The notes beneath the pieces are model-generated. The model saw only the letters and a program-made list of their open reading frames with translations, was not told the origin of the DNA and made no database searches. Shown here one piece after another: positions 10,087-18,193 of a DNA stretch of 64,000 nucleotides. Every line of letters begins with the position of its first letter. Position 1 is the stretch's first letter. This stretch comes from Lichenibacterium ramalinae (GTDB lineage Bacteria > Pseudomonadota > Alphaproteobacteria > Rhizobiales > Beijerinckiaceae), in assembly GCF_004137085.1 (NCBI RefSeq), contig NZ_QYBC01000009.1, positions 124,001 to 188,000 of the forward strand, written 5' to 3'. Position numbers and translations under genes: made by a program.

Positions 10087-11883
10087 TCAGGTCGCCTTCC
10101 ACCAGTCGGGCAGGCTCCACAGGTCGTTGTCCCAGCCGCTCGGGGGCGCGCGCAGCGCCGAAACGGCGGCCGACACCTTGGCCCGATGCAGCAGGGGCAG
10201 GACGTTGTCGGCCACGACGAGGTCGTTCATGCGGATGAACAGGGCGGCGCGCTTCACGGGATCGAGCTCCGTCGCCGCCGCCGCATAGAGCGCGTCGTAG
10301 TCGGCGTTGCGCCAGCGCGCGATGTTGCGGCCCTGCCACTTGTTGGCCTTCTGGGCGCATTCCCCGGACAGGTACTGGAGCATCCAGAACGACGGGTCCG
10401 GCTGCAGCGCATTGGCGGTGTACATCTCCATGTCGGCGTAGAAATGCGAGTAGGTGTCGGGATTGGCGGGGTCCGACGAGAAGAACACCGAACTCGTGAC
10501 GGACTTCAGCTCCATCTCGATGCCGGCCTTGGCGGCGGCCTGCTTGATGATGGCCTGGGTCTTCTGCCGCGGCGCGTTGGTCGAGGTCTGGAACACGAGC
10601 TTCAGGCGGCGGCCGTCCTTGGCGCGGATGCCGTCGGCGCCGCGGGCCCAGCCAGCCGCGTCGAGCAGCGCATTCGCCTGGGCGATGTCGAAGGCGAAGC
10701 GCGTATTGGGGGACACGAAGGGGGCCGGGCCGTTGATGACGTTGTCGGTGACGCGGCCGGTGCGCCCGTAGATGAACTGCCCCACGGCCCGGCGGTCGAT
10801 CAGCAGGTCCACGGCGCGCCGCACCGCCGGGTCCGAGAAGGCGAAGTGCCGCGTGGCGACCGAGGACCTTTCGCCGTCGACCTCCGTGTCGGGGTCGGTG
10901 GGGTTCAGCAGGATGAATTCGAGGTTGCCGCCGTAGACGAGGTCGACCCGGCCCTTGCCGCCCTCCTCGAGGCGCTTCAACACCTCGTCCTCGACCTGCA
11001 GGTTCCAGGCGAAGTCGTATTCGCCGGCCTGCAGCACCGCCCGCGCCGCCGAAACGGCGTCGCCGCCGCCCTTCACCTCGATCGTGTCGAAGAAGGGCCG
11101 GCCCGGCCGGTGGTAGGCCTCGTAGCGCGTGCCCCGCAGCATGTCGCCGGGGCGGAACTCGACGAAGCTGTAGGGACCCGTGCCGACGGGATGCAGGTTC
11201 GCCGGCGCATCCCGCGACTTGGCACCGGCATAGTCGGCGAAGAGGTGCCGCGGCAGCACGCAGCCCGGCAGGCCCACGAAGGCGTCGGCCCAGAAGGGCG
11301 TGGGCCGGGGAAAGCGGAGCCTGACCGTGAGGTCGTCGACCTTCTCGACCGTGATGTCCCGGTAGGAGCCGATCGTCGTGGCGGCGGTGGCGGGGTCCTT
11401 GGCATAGAGCCAGGTGAAGACGAGGTCGTCGGCCGTCACGGGCTGGCCGTCGTGCCAGGTGACGCCGGGCTTCAGGGTCCAGACCACGGAGCGGCCGTCG
11501 GCCGCCACGGCGCCGTTCCCCGCGGTGGGGATCGCGGCCGCCAGCACCGGCACGAGGTGGCCGTCGTCGTCCCAGGCGGCGAGGGGCTCGTAGAAGATGC
11601 GGCAGGCTTCCTGGTCCTTGGTGCCGATGGCGAAATGCGGGTTCAGCAGGGTCGGGCCCTGCCAGAACAGCAGCTTCAGCGGCCCGCCGCCGCCCGCCTT
11701 CGTGGGCTCGTAGCGGGCCGGGGCCGGGACCGGAGCCTCGGCCGCTCCGGCGCCGGCCGCCAGCATCGTGCCGGCGAGCGGCGCCGTGAGGCCGAGCGCC
11801 ACCATGCGCCGGACGAAGACGCGCCGCGACAGGCGCCCCTCCGCGACGTCGGCGACGAGGCTGCGCAGTGTCGGTTCGTCCAT
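10087..11883 (-). CDS. Tat-exported peptide/opine-type ABC transporter substrate-binding protein
   Basis: About 598 residues of the SBP_bac_5 (OppA/DppA) family: core segments VWTLKPGVTWHDGQPVTADD, VGTGPYSFVEF and the DPAVRRAVDLLIDRRAV helix are clear. The N-terminus has a twin-arginine type signal (LSRRVFVRRM, then a hydrophobic stretch ending AGAAEA), so it should be exported folded to the periplasm. The start at 11883 has AGGA about 8 nt upstream; an ATG 9 nt earlier is possible. No permease or ATPase genes are adjacent, so it is an orphan binding protein or works with a distant transporter. Convergent with the ABC-F gene. Confidence 0.88.
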   Translation of the reverse strand: MDEPTLRSLVADVAEGRLSRRVFVRRMVALGLTAPLAGTMLAAGAGAAEAPVPAPARYEPTKAGGGGPLKLLFWQGPTLLNPHFAIGTKDQEACRIFYEPLAAWDDDGHLVPVLAAAIPTAGNGAVAADGRSVVWTLKPGVTWHDGQPVTADDLVFTWLYAKDPATAATTIGSYRDITVEKVDDLTVRLRFPRPTPFWADAFVGLPGCVLPRHLFADYAGAKSRDAPANLHPVGTGPYSFVEFRPGDMLRGTRYEAYHRPGRPFFDTIEVKGGGDAVSAARAVLQAGEYDFAWNLQVEDEVLKRLEEGGKGRVDLVYGGNLEFILLNPTDPDTEVDGERSSVATRHFAFSDPAVRRAVDLLIDRRAVGQFIYGRTGRVTDNVINGPAPFVSPNTRFAFDIAQANALLDAAGWARGADGIRAKDGRRLKLVFQTSTNAPRQKTQAIIKQAAAKAGIEMELKSVTSSVFFSSDPANPDTYSHFYADMEMYTANALQPDPSFWMLQYLSGECAQKANKWQGRNIARWRNADYDALYAAAATELDPVKRAALFIRMNDLVVADNVLPLLHRAKVSAAVSALRAPPSGWDNDLWSLPDWWKAT

Positions 11884-12131
11884 CGGGTCCATCCTCGCTC
11901 GCGCGACACCGGCCGTGGCGGGCGCCGGGCGCAGGATGGGCGTGGAGCAAGGGGCGCGCCAAGTGCCGGCGCGTCACAGGCCGGCACCGCCGCGGAAAGG
12001 TGCCGGCGCCGCCGCGCCTTCCCCGCGGTGCCGGGCCCTGGTAGCTTGCGGCTCGGTCGGCGTCGCGGGTCGGGGCGGTGCCCCGCTTCGGTCGCCCGAC
12101 GCCGTCGAAACCCCCTCCACCCCGGCGGGCC

Positions 12132-13529
12132 ATGTCCTTCCTCGCCCATCCCCGCACGCTGCCCCTGCTGGTCGCCGGGGCCTTCTTCATGGAATTCCTC
12201 GACGGCACCGTGATCGCCACGGCGCTGCCCGCCATGGCCGGCGACTTCGGCCTGCGCCCCGTCGACCTGTCAGTGGGGGTTTCGGCCTACCTGTTCACGC
12301 TGGCGCTGCTGCTGCCGGCCAGCGGCTGGGCGGCGGAGCGCTTCGGGGCGCGGCGGGTGTTCATGGTCGCCGTCGCGGTCTTCACCCTGGCGTCGGCCGC
12401 TTGCGGCCTCAGCACGGGCCTGACGAGCTTCACCCTGGCGCGCGTCGTCCAGGGTGCCGGGGGCGCCCTCATGGTGCCGGTGGGGCGGCTCGCGGTGCTG
12501 CGCGCCACGCCGAAATCCGATCTCATGCGGGTCATCGCCATCCTGACCTGGCCGGCCCTGACGGCGCCGGTGGTGGCGCCGCCGCTCGGCGGCTTCATCG
12601 TCACGGTGGCGTCGTGGCGCTGGATCTTCTTCATCAACCTGCCGCTCGGCCTCATCGGCCTGTGGCTGGCCTCGCGCGTGGTGCCGCCCGAGCGCGGCGA
12701 CGGCCATCGCCGCTTCGACGCGCTGGGCTTCCTCCTCGTCGGCCTCGCCGTGCTGGCGCCGATGGCGGCCGTGGAACTCCTCGGCCGCGAGGCGGTGGAC
12801 TGGCCGGCCGTGGGCGTCGCGACCGTCGCCGCCGTCCCGCTCGCCGCCCTGGCGCTGCGCCACATCCGCCGGCACCCCGCGCCGATCGTCCGGCTCGACG
12901 GCTTCGCGGTGCCGAGCTTCGCCGTCGCCATGGCGGGGGGCTCGCTGTTCCGCGTCGCCGTGGGCGCCGTGCCCTTCCTGCTGCCCCTGCTGTTCCAGGT
13001 GGGGTTCGGCCTCGACGCCTTCCGCTCCGGCCTGCTCGTCCTGGCGCTCTTCGCCGGCAACGTCGCCATGAAGCCCATGACCAGCGCGGTCCTGCGCGGG
13101 TTCGGCTTCAAGGCCGTGATGGTCGGCGACGCCGTTCTGGCGGGCCTCGCCATCCTGTCCCTGGCGGCGCTGGCGCCCGGCACGCCGCTGCCCGTGACGC
13201 TGGTGCTGCTCGTCCTCGCCGGCATGACGCGCTCGATGGGGCTCACCACCGTCAACACCCTGGCCTTCGCCGAGGTGCCGCAGGCCGCCATGAGCGGCGC
13301 CAACACGCTGTTCAACATGTTCCAGCAGCTCGGTTTCGGTTTCGGGGTGGCGCTCGGGGCTCTGGCGCTGCGCTTCGCCGAACTCTGGCGCCCGGCCGGC
13401 GCGCTCCAGGCGACGCCGCTCGAGTTCCGAATCGCCTTCGCGCTCGTCAGCCTCGCGGCCTTCGCGGCGGCGGCCGACGCGCTTCGCCTGCCGGCCGAAG
13501 CCGGGGCCGAGGTGGCGCGGGGCTCATAG
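12132..13529 (+). CDS. MFS transporter, DHA2 (EmrB/QacA-like) family
   Basis: A 465-residue membrane protein with a DHA2 start (FFMEFLDGTVIATALPAMA), the motif-A-like loop GWAAERFGARRVF, and motif C-like LTWPALTAPVVAPPLGG. It probably exports drugs or other small molecules by proton antiport. At least 13 hydrophobic segments are visible. The ATG at 12132 begins just before the first helix; the upstream ribosome-binding site is weak and an ATG at 12078 cannot be excluded. The last codons overlap the stop of the convergent SRPBCC gene by 6 nt. Confidence 0.87.
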   Translation: MSFLAHPRTLPLLVAGAFFMEFLDGTVIATALPAMAGDFGLRPVDLSVGVSAYLFTLALLLPASGWAAERFGARRVFMVAVAVFTLASAACGLSTGLTSFTLARVVQGAGGALMVPVGRLAVLRATPKSDLMRVIAILTWPALTAPVVAPPLGGFIVTVASWRWIFFINLPLGLIGLWLASRVVPPERGDGHRRFDALGFLLVGLAVLAPMAAVELLGREAVDWPAVGVATVAAVPLAALALRHIRRHPAPIVRLDGFAVPSFAVAMAGGSLFRVAVGAVPFLLPLLFQVGFGLDAFRSGLLVLALFAGNVAMKPMTSAVLRGFGFKAVMVGDAVLAGLAILSLAALAPGTPLPVTLVLLVLAGMTRSMGLTTVNTLAFAEVPQAAMSGANTLFNMFQQLGFGFGVALGALALRFAELWRPAGALQATPLEFRIAFALVSLAAFAAAADALRLPAEAGAEVARGS

Positions 13530-14003
13530 GGTTTCGGCCAGCCGCGCCATCTGGTCGGCGCAGCGGCCCCAGCCCTGGTGGAACCCCAGGCTCTCGTGCC
13601 GCTCCCGGTCCGCCGCGCTCCAATGGCGGACCCGCACCGTGTAGCGGGTGCGGCCCTCCTCCTCCGGCGCGAAGGTGAGGATCACGGTCATGAAGGGCTT
13701 CGGCGCGGGCGTCCAGGCGTCGACGAAGGCATCGGTGAAGACCAGGCGCGCATCCGGCACGACCTCGAGGTAGACGCCGCGGCTGGGGTAGTGGGTACCG
13801 TCCGGCCCCCGCATCACGATGCGGCTGGCGCCGCCGACCCGCAGGTCGACCTCGGCCTCCGGCACCGTCCAGGGCTCGGGGGCGAACCACCGCTTGAGGA
13901 GGTCGGGCTCGGTCCAGCAGCGATAGAGGGCGGCGGGCGGCGCGTCGACGCGGCGGTGGAGCAGCAGGTCGCGGTCGTCGGCGGGCTGGGGATCGGGCGT
14001 CAT
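13524..14003 (-). CDS. SRPBCC/AHSA1-type START-like domain protein
   Basis: A 159-residue protein of the Bet_v1-like fold. It shows the AHSA1/CalC pattern: RRVDAPPAALYRCWTEPDLLKRWFAP at the start, a central RIVMRGPDG strand, and the closing WSAADRERHESLGFHQGWG helix, where AHSA1 relatives have their H..GW..... signature. These proteins bind hydrophobic ligands or assist proteins; the specific role is unknown. The ATG at 14003 has GGAG about 6 nt upstream and is preferred to the ATG 12 nt earlier. It is divergent from the merR gene across 125 bp that carries a MerR-type operator, so shared regulation is possible. Confidence 0.85.
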   Translation of the reverse strand: MTPDPQPADDRDLLLHRRVDAPPAALYRCWTEPDLLKRWFAPEPWTVPEAEVDLRVGGASRIVMRGPDGTHYPSRGVYLEVVPDARLVFTDAFVDAWTPAPKPFMTVILTFAPEEEGRTRYTVRVRHWSAADRERHESLGFHQGWGRCADQMARLAETL

Positions 14004-14067
14004 GGCGCGCTCCATCGGGCGAGGCGGCAGGATGGCAGCGCGGGACGGCAGCGTCCACCGGGCGACG

Positions 14068-14099
14068 CTTAACGTCGAGCGCGCTCGAAGTCGTAGAGG
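14068..14099 (+). promoter_or_regulatory. Candidate MerR-type operator/promoter
   Basis: A CTTAAC hexamer (14068-14073) and a TAGAGG hexamer (14094-14099) are separated by 20 bp, longer than the normal 17. The spacer contains the 14-bp perfect palindrome TCGAGCGCGCTCGA (14075-14088). This over-long spacer with a central palindrome is the classic layout of promoters activated by MerR-family regulators through DNA untwisting. The merR start codon follows 29 nt downstream, so autoregulation of the merR/CMD pair is likely. The -10 hexamer is a poor match. Confidence 0.45.
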
Positions 14100-14128
14100 A
14101 TGGGACGTCTCGACGGAACGGACAGACC

Positions 14129-14551
14129 ATGAAGATCGGCGCATTCGCGGAACGCATCGGGCTCAGCGCCCACACGATCCGCTACTACGAGCGGATCGGC
14201 CTCCTGCCACGGTGCCCGCGCGACGGGGGGCAGCGGCGGGACTACGACGCCTCGGCCCTGCCGTGGATCGCCTTCCTCACGCGGCTCCGCAGGACCGGCA
14301 TGCCGATCCGCGACATGGTGCGCTACGCCGAATGGCGAGCCGCCGGGCAGGGCACCGAAGCGGAGCGGCGCGACCTGCTGGTTCGGCACCGGGATCGGGT
14401 GCGCGCCCATGTCGTCGACCTGCAGGCCTGCCTTTCCGTCCTCGACGCCAAGATCGCCGGCTACGGCGATCCTCCACCTTCGGAGCCTCAGCATGACACC
14501 GATACCTCCCACCGACGACCGGTTCGCCCGGGGATCGCGCGCCCTGGCTGA
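14129..14551 (+). CDS. MerR family transcriptional regulator, AdhR/NmlR-like
   Basis: A 140-residue regulator. The N-terminal MerR helix-turn-helix is clear (MKIGAFAERIGLSAHTIRYY then ERIGLLP), followed by the RTGMPIRDMVRYAEW segment and a C-terminal dimerisation helix ending in DAKIAGY. The pattern of the middle region resembles the AdhR/NmlR branch that senses reactive carbonyls, but the sensor Cys of AdhR (in the helix after the wing) appears to be replaced by a non-Cys residue; the only Cys in the sensory half is in LQACLS. The final 30 or so residues overlap the next gene in another frame and may be poorly constrained. Confidence 0.9.
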   Translation: MKIGAFAERIGLSAHTIRYYERIGLLPRCPRDGGQRRDYDASALPWIAFLTRLRRTGMPIRDMVRYAEWRAAGQGTEAERRDLLVRHRDRVRAHVVDLQACLSVLDAKIAGYGDPPPSEPQHDTDTSHRRPVRPGIARPG

Positions 14552-14879
14552 GATCGACGGCCATGGCGGCGAGGCCGTGGTGGCGGCCCTCGCCGACATC
14601 GCCCCCGATTTCGCCCGCTATCTCGTCGAGTTTCCCTTCGGCGACATCTATTGCCGACCCGGCCTCGACCTCCGGATGCGGGAGATCGCCACCATCGCGG
14701 CCCTGACGGCGCTCGGCCATGCGACGCCGCAGCTCAAGGTGCACCTGCGCGCCGGCCTCAACGTCGGCCTGACCCGAGGCGAGATCGTCGAGGTGCTGAT
14801 GCAGATGGCCGTCTATGCGGGCTTTCCGGCCGCGTTGAACGGGCTCTTCGCCGCCAAGGAGGTCTTCGCCGAGGCGTGA
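14493..14879 (+). CDS. Carboxymuconolactone decarboxylase (CMD) family protein
   Basis: A 128-residue alpha-helical protein with the CMD core: LDLRMREIATIAALTALGH, KVHLRAGLNVGLTRGEIVE and VYAGFPAALNGL. There is no CxxC, so it is of the decarboxylase-like rather than AhpD peroxidase type. Its role is probably detoxification of an aldehyde or aromatic breakdown product sensed by the MerR protein. It overlaps merR by 59 nt in a different frame, with CGGAG about 8 nt before its ATG. The tight overlap indicates translational coupling. Confidence 0.85.
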   Translation: MTPIPPTDDRFARGSRALAEIDGHGGEAVVAALADIAPDFARYLVEFPFGDIYCRPGLDLRMREIATIAALTALGHATPQLKVHLRAGLNVGLTRGEIVEVLMQMAVYAGFPAALNGLFAAKEVFAEA

Positions 14880-14999
14880 GGGGCCGGGCCGGGCCGGCTC
14901 GGTCGGGTTCCGGACGGTCCTGCGCGCCGTTGCGAAGCGCCAAAGCCGCTCGGCCGCGCTCTGTTGGCGGCGGGACGGCGCCTGGGTTAGCCTCGGGTC

Positions 15000-15683
15000 A
15001 TGATCTCCGATACCGACATCGCCATCCGTCTCGCCGTCGCGGCCCTGTTCGGCAGCCTCATCGGCTTCGAGCGGGAGCGGCGGCTCTGGGCCGCCGGCAT
15101 CCGCACCCACATGCTGGTCAGCGTCGGCGCCTGCCTGCTGATGATCGTGTCGGCCTACGGCTTCGAACACGCGACGAAGATGGACCACGTCACGCTCGAT
15201 CCGTCGCGCATCGCCGCCCAGGTCGTGTCGGGCATCGGCTTCCTCGGGGCCGGCTCCATCCTGGCGCGCGGCCAGGTGGTGCGCGGCCTCACCACGGCGG
15301 CCAGCATCTGGGCGGTGGCGGCCGTGGGGCTGGCGGCGGGCGGCGGGCTGTTCTTCGCCGCCGGCCTGTCGACGGCGCTGATCCTCCTGATCCTCGTCGG
15401 CGTGAAGCCGCTGGAAGAGGCCTATCGGGCGCGGGTGCAGAGCTGCACGCTGGAGATCGAGGCCGAGCGCGAGACCGTGACGGTCGATGAGTTGAAGCAC
15501 ATCCTCGGCGTGCGCGGCGGCCAGATCAAGCGCGTCACCGTCGCGCCTCTGCCGCCCGACCTCGAACGCACCACCGTGGCGCTGACCCGGGTGTCGCGGC
15601 GCGACATCGACGCCGGGGCCGAGAAGCTCAAGGACGCGCCCGGCATCCACAAGGTCGACGTCACCAAGACGAAATCCGCCTGA
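15000..15683 (+). CDS. MgtC/SapB family membrane protein
   Basis: A 227-residue protein. The N-terminal two thirds are the MgtC hydrophobic domain with its signatures: [38 protein letters not shown]-like ([14 protein letters not shown]) and [19 protein letters not shown]. The last 80 residues form a soluble ACT-like domain. MgtC proteins help survival at low magnesium or low pH, in part by inhibiting ATP synthase. It stands alone between the CMD gene and obg, 49 nt before obg, so a shared transcript is possible. Confidence 0.9.
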   Translation: MISDTDIAIRLAVAALFGSLIGFERERRLWAAGIRTHMLVSVGACLLMIVSAYGFEHATKMDHVTLDPSRIAAQVVSGIGFLGAGSILARGQVVRGLTTAASIWAVAAVGLAAGGGLFFAAGLSTALILLILVGVKPLEEAYRARVQSCTLEIEAERETVTVDELKHILGVRGGQIKRVTVAPLPPDLERTTVALTRVSRRDIDAGAEKLKDAPGIHKVDVTKTKSA

Positions 15684-15732
15684 AGCGCGATCCGCCCTCG
15701 ACCGCGGCGCCGCGAGCCCCTATCTCGGGGCC

Positions 15733-16764
15733 ATGAAATTCCTCGACGAAGCCAAGGTCTACATCCGCTCCGGCGACGGAGGCGCGGGCTGCGTCTCGTT
15801 CCGCCGTGAAAAGTTCATCGAATTCGGCGGGCCGGACGGCGGCGACGGCGGCAAGGGCGGCGACGTCGTGGTCGAATGCGTGCAGGGGCTCAACACCCTC
15901 ATCGACTACCGCTACCAGCAGCACTTCAAGGGCAAGACCGGCATGCACGGCATGGGGCAGAACCGGGCCGGCGGCAAGGGCGCCGACGCGGTGCTGAAGG
16001 TGCCGGCCGGCACCCAGATCTTCGAGGAGGACGGCGAAACGCTGTTGGCCGACCTGACGGAGGTGGGCCAGAAGATCGTGCTGTCGCGCGGCGGCAACGG
16101 CGGCTTCGGCAACGCCTATTTCACCACCTCGACCAACCGCGCGCCGCGCCACGCCAACCCCGGCCAGGAGGGCATCGAGCGCACGATCTGGCTGCGCCTC
16201 AAGCTCATCGCCGAGGCCGGCCTCGTCGGCCTGCCCAACGCCGGCAAGTCGACCTTCCTGGCGACGGTCTCGGCCGCCAAGCCCAAGATCGCCGACTATC
16301 CCTTCACCACGCTGAAGCCGGGCCTCGGCGTGGTGCGGCTCGGCGACCGCGAATTCGTGCTGGCCGACATCCCCGGCCTGATCGAGGGCGCCCACGAGGG
16401 CCTCGGCCTCGGCGACCGGTTCCTCGGCCACCTCGAGCGCTGCAACGTGCTGCTGCACCTCGTGGACGCCACGGGCGACCACGCCGGCGAAGTCTACAAG
16501 ACCATCCGGCACGAGCTCGAGGCCTATGGCGCGGGCCTGACCGAGAAGCCCGAGATCGTGGCGCTCAGCAAGGTCGACGCCGTCGACCCCGAGACGCTGA
16601 AGACCCAGATGGCCCGGCTGAAGCGCGCCGCCAAGCGCACGCCGCTGAAGCTCTCGGCCGTCGCCGGGATCGGCGTCACCGAGGCGCTCGGCAGCCTCGT
16701 GCAGGTCATCGACCAGCGCAACCGCGAGGCCGCCGCCGCCGAAGCCCCGCCCTGGCATCCCTGA
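15733..16764 (+). CDS. obg: GTPase Obg/CgtA
   Basis: A 343-residue essential ribosome-assembly GTPase. The Gly-rich Obg fold covers residues 1-158 ([40 protein letters not shown]-like). The G domain follows, with G1 [10 protein letters not shown]2 [14 protein letters not shown]3 [12 protein letters not shown] and G4 ALSKVD. The short C-terminus lacks the OCT domain, as usual in Proteobacteria. Obg acts in 50S maturation and links growth to stress responses. The usual partners rplU and rpmA are not adjacent in this window. Confidence 0.97.
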   Translation: MKFLDEAKVYIRSGDGGAGCVSFRREKFIEFGGPDGGDGGKGGDVVVECVQGLNTLIDYRYQQHFKGKTGMHGMGQNRAGGKGADAVLKVPAGTQIFEEDGETLLADLTEVGQKIVLSRGGNGGFGNAYFTTSTNRAPRHANPGQEGIERTIWLRLKLIAEAGLVGLPNAGKSTFLATVSAAKPKIADYPFTTLKPGLGVVRLGDREFVLADIPGLIEGAHEGLGLGDRFLGHLERCNVLLHLVDATGDHAGEVYKTIRHELEAYGAGLTEKPEIVALSKVDAVDPETLKTQMARLKRAAKRTPLKLSAVAGIGVTEALGSLVQVIDQRNREAAAAEAPPWHP

Positions 16765-16883
16765 CGCCCGGACGGCGGCGATGCCGATCGTGGGCTGATC
16801 GAGCCGGGGCTCAGCCTGTGGTGGTGCTCGTCCGACGGGTCGACCCGGTCCGGACTGTCCCGACGCTCGCAAGAGGCGCCACC

Positions 16884-17290
16884 ATGCGCTTCGGATCCGT
16901 CTGCCTGGCTGGGGGCCCGCTGTCCTTCGCCCTCGCCGCCGCGCCCCTCGCGGGCGAACCCATCGGCCCCGCCTACGAGATGGTGCCGTCGGGCGCGCTG
17001 GCCAGGATCGGCTTCCACGATGATCCGGTCTCGCCCGCCTGCCGCTCGCTCGGGCCGGTGACCATCAACCTCGTCACGCCGCCCCGGCGTGGCGCGCTCT
17101 CGATCGCGCGGGGTACCGCTCACCGAAGTTCGACCGGCCCAGCGCCTATGCGACCGGCACAGGGGTGCCGGGCCTCCGGGTCTATGACCGCTCCGAGCCG
17201 GGCTCTACGGGGCCGGATTCCTGGGTCGTCGAACGCGTCTTCCCGACCGGCGCGGCCCGCCAGTTCAGGGCTCGCGTCTCGATCCGGTAG
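16884..17290 (+). pseudogene. Frameshifted gene for a small secreted protein
   Basis: From the ATG at 16884 the frame encodes a signal peptide (MRFGSVCLAGG, hydrophobic, AAAPLAGEP) and about 60 sensible residues up to LSIAR near 17108. After a GGGG run (17110-17113) that frame becomes nonsense, while the frame two bases along reads a convincing continuation (GYRSPKFDRPSAYATGTG to FPTGAARQFRARVSIR) ending in TAG at 17288-17290. Restoring one G would give one protein of about 135 residues. I do not recognise the family. It could be a true pseudogene or a sequencing error in the homopolymer. A fragment of the dispersed repeat lies directly downstream. Confidence 0.6.
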
Positions 17291-17306
17291 GTCGGGCGGG
17301 TTCGGG

Positions 17307-17335
17307 GCGAAGTCGCCGAAGGCCAAAGCACCCTA
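17307..17335 (+). repeat. Degraded fragment of the dispersed ~105-nt repeat
   Basis: This stretch matches the last 29 nt or so of the repeat copy at 31593-31699 with four mismatches by eye (shared core TCGCCGAAGGC, then AAAGC and CTAG). It overlaps the stop codon of the LysE gene at 17333-17335 and follows the frameshifted gene, which suggests a past rearrangement at this junction. Confidence 0.45.
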
Positions 17336-17965
17336 GACCGACAGGCGCGACGTGAGAACCTTGACGCTTGCGCCTGCGAAGATCACGGCGAACGTCGCGT
17401 CGAACCAACGGCGCAGGCGCAGATAGCAGCCTGCCACCTTGTTGTTCGAGAACAGCCAGGCATAGACGGAAAACAGGGCCGAGTTCTGCACCGCGATGGC
17501 GGCAATGACGATGGCCAGCTCGCGGTGCGACGTTGCCGGTGAAACACCGAGGGTATACAGCGACCCGAAGAAAAGGATCGGCTTTGGATTGGTGAGATGC
17601 AGCGCCAGTCCTTTGAGATAGGCGCGTGCGGGAGACGGTGCGAGGCGCGTAGAGTTGGTCATCGCCGGTCCCGCGATGGCGCTGCGGGCCGATTTGAGCG
17701 CCAGGACCAGGAGATAGGCTGCCCCGAGGTAGCGCAGCACCGCGAGAGCCCAGGCGGACGACGCCATCACGGCCGCCAGCCCGAGCGCAGCGGCGACCGA
17801 CCACGCCAGTGACCCTGTGGAAACACCGAGAGCGAGCGCGATGCCGGTTCTCCGCCCCGCTCTCATCGACGTATCGGCGATCGCCAATGTGGCGGGGCCG
17901 GGGCTGGCGCTCGCGACGAACGCCGCCGTCAGGATGAGGGGCAGGTTGATCGAGAGCGCCATCAT
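17333..17965 (-). CDS. LysE/RhtB family translocator
   Basis: A 210-residue exporter with six hydrophobic segments. The family start (LILTAAFVASASPGPATLAIA) and the ALHLTNPKPILFFGS motif mark the LysE/RhtB superfamily, which exports amino acids or related metabolites by proton antiport. By hand count one 60-nt line of the gene is about 60% GC, clearly below its neighbours, so recent acquisition is possible. The first Met pair leaves a choice between 17965 and 17962. No regulator of the LysG type is adjacent. Confidence 0.88.
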   Translation of the reverse strand: MMALSINLPLILTAAFVASASPGPATLAIADTSMRAGRRTGIALALGVSTGSLAWSVAAALGLAAVMASSAWALAVLRYLGAAYLLVLALKSARSAIAGPAMTNSTRLAPSPARAYLKGLALHLTNPKPILFFGSLYTLGVSPATSHRELAIVIAAIAVQNSALFSVYAWLFSNNKVAGCYLRLRRWFDATFAVIFAGASVKVLTSRLSV

Positions 17966-18193
17966 ATGTCACCGCGAGGACGCGCGCAGCGTAGCGCGGT
18001 TTCGCCGTCGACGCATGCGCTCCGGCTCGCGGCCGCGGCGAATCCCCCGCTCCGCCGATCGACCGACGTTCTGGCGCTGCCGGAGACCCGGATCGCCGAT
18101 CCGGCGCACTGAGCCGGCACGGCCGGGCGGCGGTCCGCTCGCCCGGCTTTCGGCAAAGGACGGGACGGCGATCTCGACGCAGCCGATACGGCT

